A model generated the notes under the pieces. It saw nothing but the letters and a program-made list of their open reading frames with translations. It searched no databases and was not told where the DNA came from. Below, piece after piece: positions 59,761 through 64,000 of a stretch of DNA of 64,000 nt. Source of the stretch: Exophiala sp. HKRS030 (lineage: Eukaryota; Ascomycota; Eurotiomycetes; Chaetothyriales; Herpotrichiellaceae); contig JAHWDD010000007.1 of NCBI GenBank assembly GCA_023897205.1, forward strand, positions 3,844,001 through 3,908,000, read 5' to 3'. The position numbers and the translations under genes are program-made. The stretch's first letter is position 1. Every line of letters begins with the position of its first letter.

Positions 59761-60732
59761 ATGACACGATTCCTCTTTTCTCTCAGAAGAAGTCAATCCA
59801 TCTTGGGTACTACTTCATACTTGAACTCCTCTTCCACCGCAGCTCGTTCACATTTTCTTTCTTACCCTTGCTCTCGACAAACACAACGATCATCATTTCA
59901 GACAGCATCACCTGATAACTTCAATAAATCATCCACCATGTCGTCTCAACCCGCTGATCCGTAAGTCACACTCTGCACTGGAGTCCTGTCAACACCAAAC
60001 TGTTCTTCTCCCTCGCTGACACATTTCCTGTCAATAGTTACAAGGCCAAGAACAAAGATGAACCCGGTCTCGATGAAAAGGTCCAAGACCTCGTCGACTT
60101 TGTCAAGTCATCCAAGTTTGGTCTGATGACCACGCGTATTGCCGATTCAGGACTCTTGGTTTCCAGAGCAATGGCTGTTGCTGCACAAGTAAGAACCCAA
60201 ACCTCTACAGATCACCTCTCCCCGGCATATCCAATCAACACGGGCCCTTGTACCTGCCCCAGACCATTGACCCCCCATTCGAGCCACTCTGGCTAAACAA
60301 ACCTCCCGGCAGGAATCTGGCGGCGTCGACCTCCTTTTCCATACCAACACCGAAACCGGCAAGACCTCCGACCTTGAATCTGATTCACACGTCAACATCG
60401 GCTTCCTCACTGCCAACGGCAGCTGGGCCTCAATTTCCGGCACCGCCAGTGTCATCACAGACCGCAGCGTGGTCAAGAAATACTACAGCCCCACACTCAA
60501 GACCTGGCTCGGTGATCTAGGTGACGGTGTCCACGACGGTGGCGAAAACGACCCACGCATCGGCGTCATCAAGGTCAAAGCCGTCACCGCAACATACGCC
60601 GTCAGCAAAGGCACTTTCATCGGCCGTGGCGTCGAGATGGTCAAGGGTGCCGTCACCGGCGAAGTCGCCGACGTCAACGACCTGAGAGAGCTCTCCAAGG
60701 ACGAGATCGAGCAATGGAGACGGAAGAACTGA
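59761..60732 (+). CDS. bli-3: BLI-3-like pyridoxamine 5'-phosphate oxidase-fold protein
   Basis: This is a flavin-binding split-barrel protein of the general stress/BLI-3 family (blue-light-inducible in Neurospora). The core gene has three exons: from the ATG at 59938 to 59960, 60038-60188 and 60313-60732, with introns of 77 and 124 nt. The joints read MSSQPADPYKAKNKDEPG and MAVAAQESGGVDLLFHTNTE. The core product is 197 residues. The fold's strands are seen in KFGLMTTRIADSGLLVSRAM, VNIGFLTANGSWASISGTAS and the closing WRRKN. The frame stays open upstream to an ATG at 59761. The added 59 residues (MTRFLFSLRRSQSILGTTSY...) are rich in Arg/Ser with almost no acids, like a mitochondrial presequence. 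Which start is used is uncertain; 59938 is the conservative choice. Confidence 0.88.
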
Positions 60733-62092
60733 AATAGTTGCCTGCTGGAACCACTAGAAAAATAAAATAAAATAAAATAAAATTCCATCCATTCGAGACA
60801 GTTCACGCAGTTCACCGGTTTTTACCTTGTGCCGCCGTGTGTATATGGCCCAGACTTGAACCAATAAATAATTACTCGTTCGTTCACCACTATAGCTCTA
60901 TCCGCACAACCTACAACAACACGGGCGTAAAAACAGCCAAGACCATACCTACGATCCATGTCTAGTCGCGTGATTCCAAAAACCGTAGGGAAAGGGGGCT
61001 AAGTCAGTAGAGTGTAGGAATAGGAGATTCATATTTTTGGTTATGTGGAAAAGCAAAAAAAACACTAGATATATATGACGATAACGATAACGACATGGGT
61101 CCTCCGGTCTACCTAGTCCAGCGGGAAGAGTACATGGTAGGCAAAGCATGCATGCTTGCAAACAAGCGAGCAAGCAGGTAGGCTAAATAGCAATCGCTGG
61201 TTGCGCACGTGGTTCCACTTCCACCTGTGATTCCCTCCTGTTTGGGCGAATGTCGTCCGCTTTTGTTTGCGCGAGTGAGGGAGAGAGTGAGGGAGGGAGA
61301 GTGTACATGTGTCGGGAAAGGACGTGGGTAGAAGAGAGGTCGAAGAGGATGAGGTAGAAGAAGGGTCGGAGGGTCAGATTGTCGGTGTATATATCGAAGT
61401 GTTGGAGTTCGTAAATCCGTGGCTTTTGCCGGTAGAGTGTACAGTGAATGGAGGTAGGTGGCAGAATGGTAGAGGAGATGGTAGATTGTGATCTGGGAAG
61501 GAAAAGGTCCCACGTAGATTTGGAAAGAGTACATTGGTTGGTAGGTAGGTAGGTAGACATGGTGAGAAGGAAGATAAACTAACTAGGCGGAACCCGTCGT
61601 TTTGGAGATGGAATGTTCGAAACAAAACATGACATGATATGCGACCAAGTTCTCGCCGCCGTCTATATATACAATTCGCAGGCATGTGTGTGTGGATTGG
61701 AGATGTTGTAACCATATCCGCCATATGCCTAGTTGTCGTGTCTGGTATTTTCCCCATTGAAACGCCGGTGAATGCCAAAGATGATGTGATTAACAGTGAT
61801 GGTAAGAGAACTTGTGCGAGTCATGTGGTTGCTCCTGATTAATGTCGTCCAGGTGGTCTTGCTGATAGGCTTAAGGGATTGGACATTGGAGCTTCTGTAT
61901 GGCCCTAATTCACCGGAGAAGGATGGGATGATTACCAAAAAGTAACAGGAAGTCCGCTGCGCATATTGGTTAATGGGTCAAGGCGCGAGGTTAATGGGAC
62001 CATTGCGAATAGGGGATGGACTCTTGTACAATGACAAGAAGCCGATCACCCAATCGGCTACCCGAAACCAAGTAAAGGCACGGTCAAGTGCT
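60733..62092. other. 3'-3' intergenic between the BLI-3-like gene and mss116
   Basis: A 1.4-kb convergent gap with simple repeats: (AAAAT)n at about 60758-60783 just after the BLI-3-like stop, and GTAG repeats at about 61537-61557. Open frames here are low-complexity and not recognisable. Confidence 0.5.
60758..60783. repeat. AAAAT pentanucleotide microsatellite
   Basis: About five tandem AAAAT units immediately downstream of the BLI-3-like stop codon, in its probable 3' UTR. Confidence 0.85.
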
Positions 62093-64000
62093 TTACCAGC
62101 CATTTTCCCTTCCCTCACGAGTGAAGTCGCCCAAGCCGCCTCGACGACGGTCACCGCCACGATCGCCACGATCGCCACCTCGCTCACCACGTCCACCAAA
62201 TGGGTCATCGCGGTCGCGGAAGCCACCCTCACGACCACGACCAAAGCTGCCCCCACCACCACGAGATGAACCGCCGAAACCATCGCGAGAGCCTCCACCG
62301 AAACCACCACGGGAACCATCGTCACGGGAACCGAATTGTCGACCCCGATCCTCGTTAACAATTAGCCCACTAACGCCATGAAAGCCGGCCTTGCTAACGA
62401 ACGTGCTGTTAACGAATGGAGGCTTTTCCATGCCCCAACCATAGGTTGCATTTGCATTGACAAGATCAACAATTTGTTGTTTGGATCGTCTGACGGGAGA
62501 TTGCGAGAGAGAAGACAGCATCGTTTGATAGGTCTTAGCCTTGATCAAATTGCTGGTTGATCGAACTCCGGCCTGAACGATTTGCATGATTCGTGCAGTC
62601 TCGGGTGCGAGTTGTGATGGCTGAGTCATATCTAATGAGGCAGTGGGAAGTTGTTCTTCGCCAAAATTGTGGGCGTGGATCTGTCTTCTAAGTCTGTCCA
62701 ATTCATGACGTTCGTCATCAGTGAGAATGAGATAACCCTTTCCAGATTTGCCCGCACGGCCTGTTCGCCCAAGGCGATGGACGTAATCCTCTGTTGAACG
62801 GGGAAGACCAATTTGGAAAACATGTGACACGTTGGGGAAATCCATACCACGAGCACTGACGTCGGAGGAAACCAAGATGCCACTTGAGGAACGTCGGAAG
62901 CCTTCAGAGTTTTGAGTACGCTGGCGTTGGTCGAGTTGACTGGACATGCAGAACATCCTGCAAGGCGATAGTGGATGAGGGGAGAACATGCCTCCCTTCT
63001 CACTAGGATCCCGAAGATTGGATAGAATTTCGTGCGCAAGATGCACTTCGTTCACCGAGCTGAAGAAAATAATTGCTTTGAATGGCATGGTGTTTTCGGG
63101 GTCACGCTTGTGCTCTTCGATGGCATTCTGGGCAATTTCGACAATGACGGGGATCTGATTCTGGAAACCAGGAATAAAGACAGCGGCCTGAGGAATAGAC
63201 TCGTGTGTCGCAGCCTCATCGGGATCAACTGTCCGGACAAATTTGAAGTCAGGTTTCATTGTAGCTTTGACCACACTAACGACCGATCTGGGGATGGTGG
63301 CAGAAAACATCAGAGTTTGACGATCTCTTTCTTGACGGGGTGGCATATATCGCTGCATCTCTTCAATATCTGGACCAAAGCCAATATCCAGAAGGCGATC
63401 CGCCTCGTCTAGGACAAAGGTCTGAATGTTGTCTAAACGGACACCACTGTAGGGATCCGAGAGTAGATCCTTGACTCTACCGGGCGTGCCAACAAGAATG
63501 TGACAACCTTGTTGTTGCATCATCCTCAGATGGTGCGACTTTTGTGTGCCACCGACAGCAGTCTGAACGACGACGCCGGTACCGCGTACAATCTTTTTCG
63601 CCTCAACAGCAATTTGCTCAGCCAATTCTCTGGTGGGCGAGATAATGAGAGCTCGTGTATCTCCGATGTGAGGTCGCGAATTGCCAGACTTAACGGTGGG
63701 ATCTCTCAATACGCGTTGAACAATGGGTGTGAGGAAAGCCAGAGTCTTGCCGGTTCCAGTACGAGCCTGGGCGATAACATCTGTGCCATCCAAGCATTCA
63801 TTGATCGTCATGCGTTGGACTTCGGTCATGGTATGAATACCCATGTCATTCACAATCGTGTTAACAACCTTGGGATCAAGGATTCCAGCCTCACCCAGTT
63901 CTGAGAACTTTGAGAACTCTCGCTTTACGTTTGAGATATCTTCAGCGCCAAAGTCTCCAGCATTGGCGACCTCTCCATACTCTTCCTGTGTGGCATATTG
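62093..64000 (-). CDS. mss116: DEAD-box RNA helicase Mss116-like, mitochondrial (5' end beyond window)
   Basis: Mss116 is the mitochondrial RNA chaperone for group I and II intron splicing and translation. The frame is open from the window edge (reading QYATQEEYGEVANAGDFGAE) to the stop at 62093, about 635 residues. Motifs in order: Q-motif region MTEVQRMTINE, motif I ARTGTGKT, Ia PTRELAEQ, Ib TPGRV, II VLDEADRLLD, III SAT, a variant IV in AIIFFSSVNEVHLAH, V SARGMDFPNV, and VI HRLGRTGRAGKSG. The extension after the second RecA domain (MTQPSQLAPETARIMQIVQA) matches the Mss116/CYT-19 C-terminal domain. The protein ends in a Gly/Arg/Asp-rich RGG-type tail for RNA tethering. The mitochondrial presequence would lie outside the window. 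Confidence 0.92.
   Translation of the reverse strand, partial: QYATQEEYGEVANAGDFGAEDISNVKREFSKFSELGEAGILDPKVVNTIVNDMGIHTMTEVQRMTINECLDGTDVIAQARTGTGKTLAFLTPIVQRVLRDPTVKSGNSRPHIGDTRALIISPTRELAEQIAVEAKKIVRGTGVVVQTAVGGTQKSHHLRMMQQQGCHILVGTPGRVKDLLSDPYSGVRLDNIQTFVLDEADRLLDIGFGPDIEEMQRYMPPRQERDRQTLMFSATIPRSVVSVVKATMKPDFKFVRTVDPDEAATHESIPQAAVFIPGFQNQIPVIVEIAQNAIEEHKRDPENTMPFKAIIFFSSVNEVHLAHEILSNLRDPSEKGGMFSPHPLSPCRMFCMSSQLDQRQRTQNSEGFRRSSSGILVSSDVSARGMDFPNVSHVFQIGLPRSTEDYVHRLGRTGRAGKSGKGYLILTDDERHELDRLRRQIHAHNFGEEQLPTASLDMTQPSQLAPETARIMQIVQAGVRSTSNLIKAKTYQTMLSSLSQSPVRRSKQQIVDLVNANATYGWGMEKPPFVNSTFVSKAGFHGVSGLIVNEDRGRQFGSRDDGSRGGFGGGSRDGFGGSSRGGGGSFGRGREGGFRDRDDPFGGRGERGGDRGDRGGDRRRGGLGDFTREGRENGW

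Overview
This window is nuclear DNA of a filamentous ascomycete (Pezizomycotina). Genes occupy both strands. Most introns are short (about 50-85 nt) with GT-AG ends and CTAAC-like branch points. The gene set is typically fungal: Rav1, Alg1, Msc2, a TFIIIC subunit, an XlnR-type Zn2Cys6 regulator, a delta-8 sphingolipid desaturase, HIS5, Snu23, a BLI-3-like protein and Mss116. The protein style and intergenic word usage suggest Eurotiomycetes, perhaps a Chaetothyriales black yeast, but sequence alone cannot settle this.

Layout. 1-12 kb: RAV1 (3' end cut by the window edge), a Yuh1-type ubiquitin hydrolase, a phytanoyl-CoA-type dioxygenase, ALG1 and an Msc2/ZnT7-type zinc transporter. 13-27 kb: a large disordered two-pass membrane protein, a TFIIIC zinc-finger subunit, a cytochrome P450, an APC-family permease and a large disordered protein of unknown function. 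30-51 kb: a loose, gene-poor neighbourhood rich in carbohydrate genes: the xylanolytic/cellulolytic regulator XlnR, a lactose/cellodextrin-permease-type sugar transporter, a hexose transporter, a sphingolipid desaturase and a GH13 maltase. 52-64 kb: a long J-domain protein, HIS5, SNU23, a BLI-3-like flavin-fold protein and the DEAD-box helicase MSS116 (5' end cut by the window edge).

Main surprise. Four genes (xlnR, the lactose-permease-like transporter, the maltase and the J-domain protein) are each interrupted by exactly one missing base. In every case the break fits an under-length G or C run, and exon lengths return to a multiple of three if one base is added. The genes without such a break have clean frames. 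Either the assembly under-calls G/C homopolymers, or several genes, three of them for carbohydrate use, have decayed. The xlnR homologue also needs a GC-AG intron near its 3' end.

I found no convincing tRNA, rRNA, CRISPR array, transposon or new multi-gene system. Other points of interest are a P450 lacking the acidic I-helix residue, low-complexity insertions in the maltase, a 6-kb gene-poor gap beside xlnR with a possible metallo-beta-lactamase relic, repeated intergenic words (TACTCCGTA and CCTAAGG/GGTGCCTA), and an unresolved coding-like interval between SNU23 and the BLI-3-like gene.
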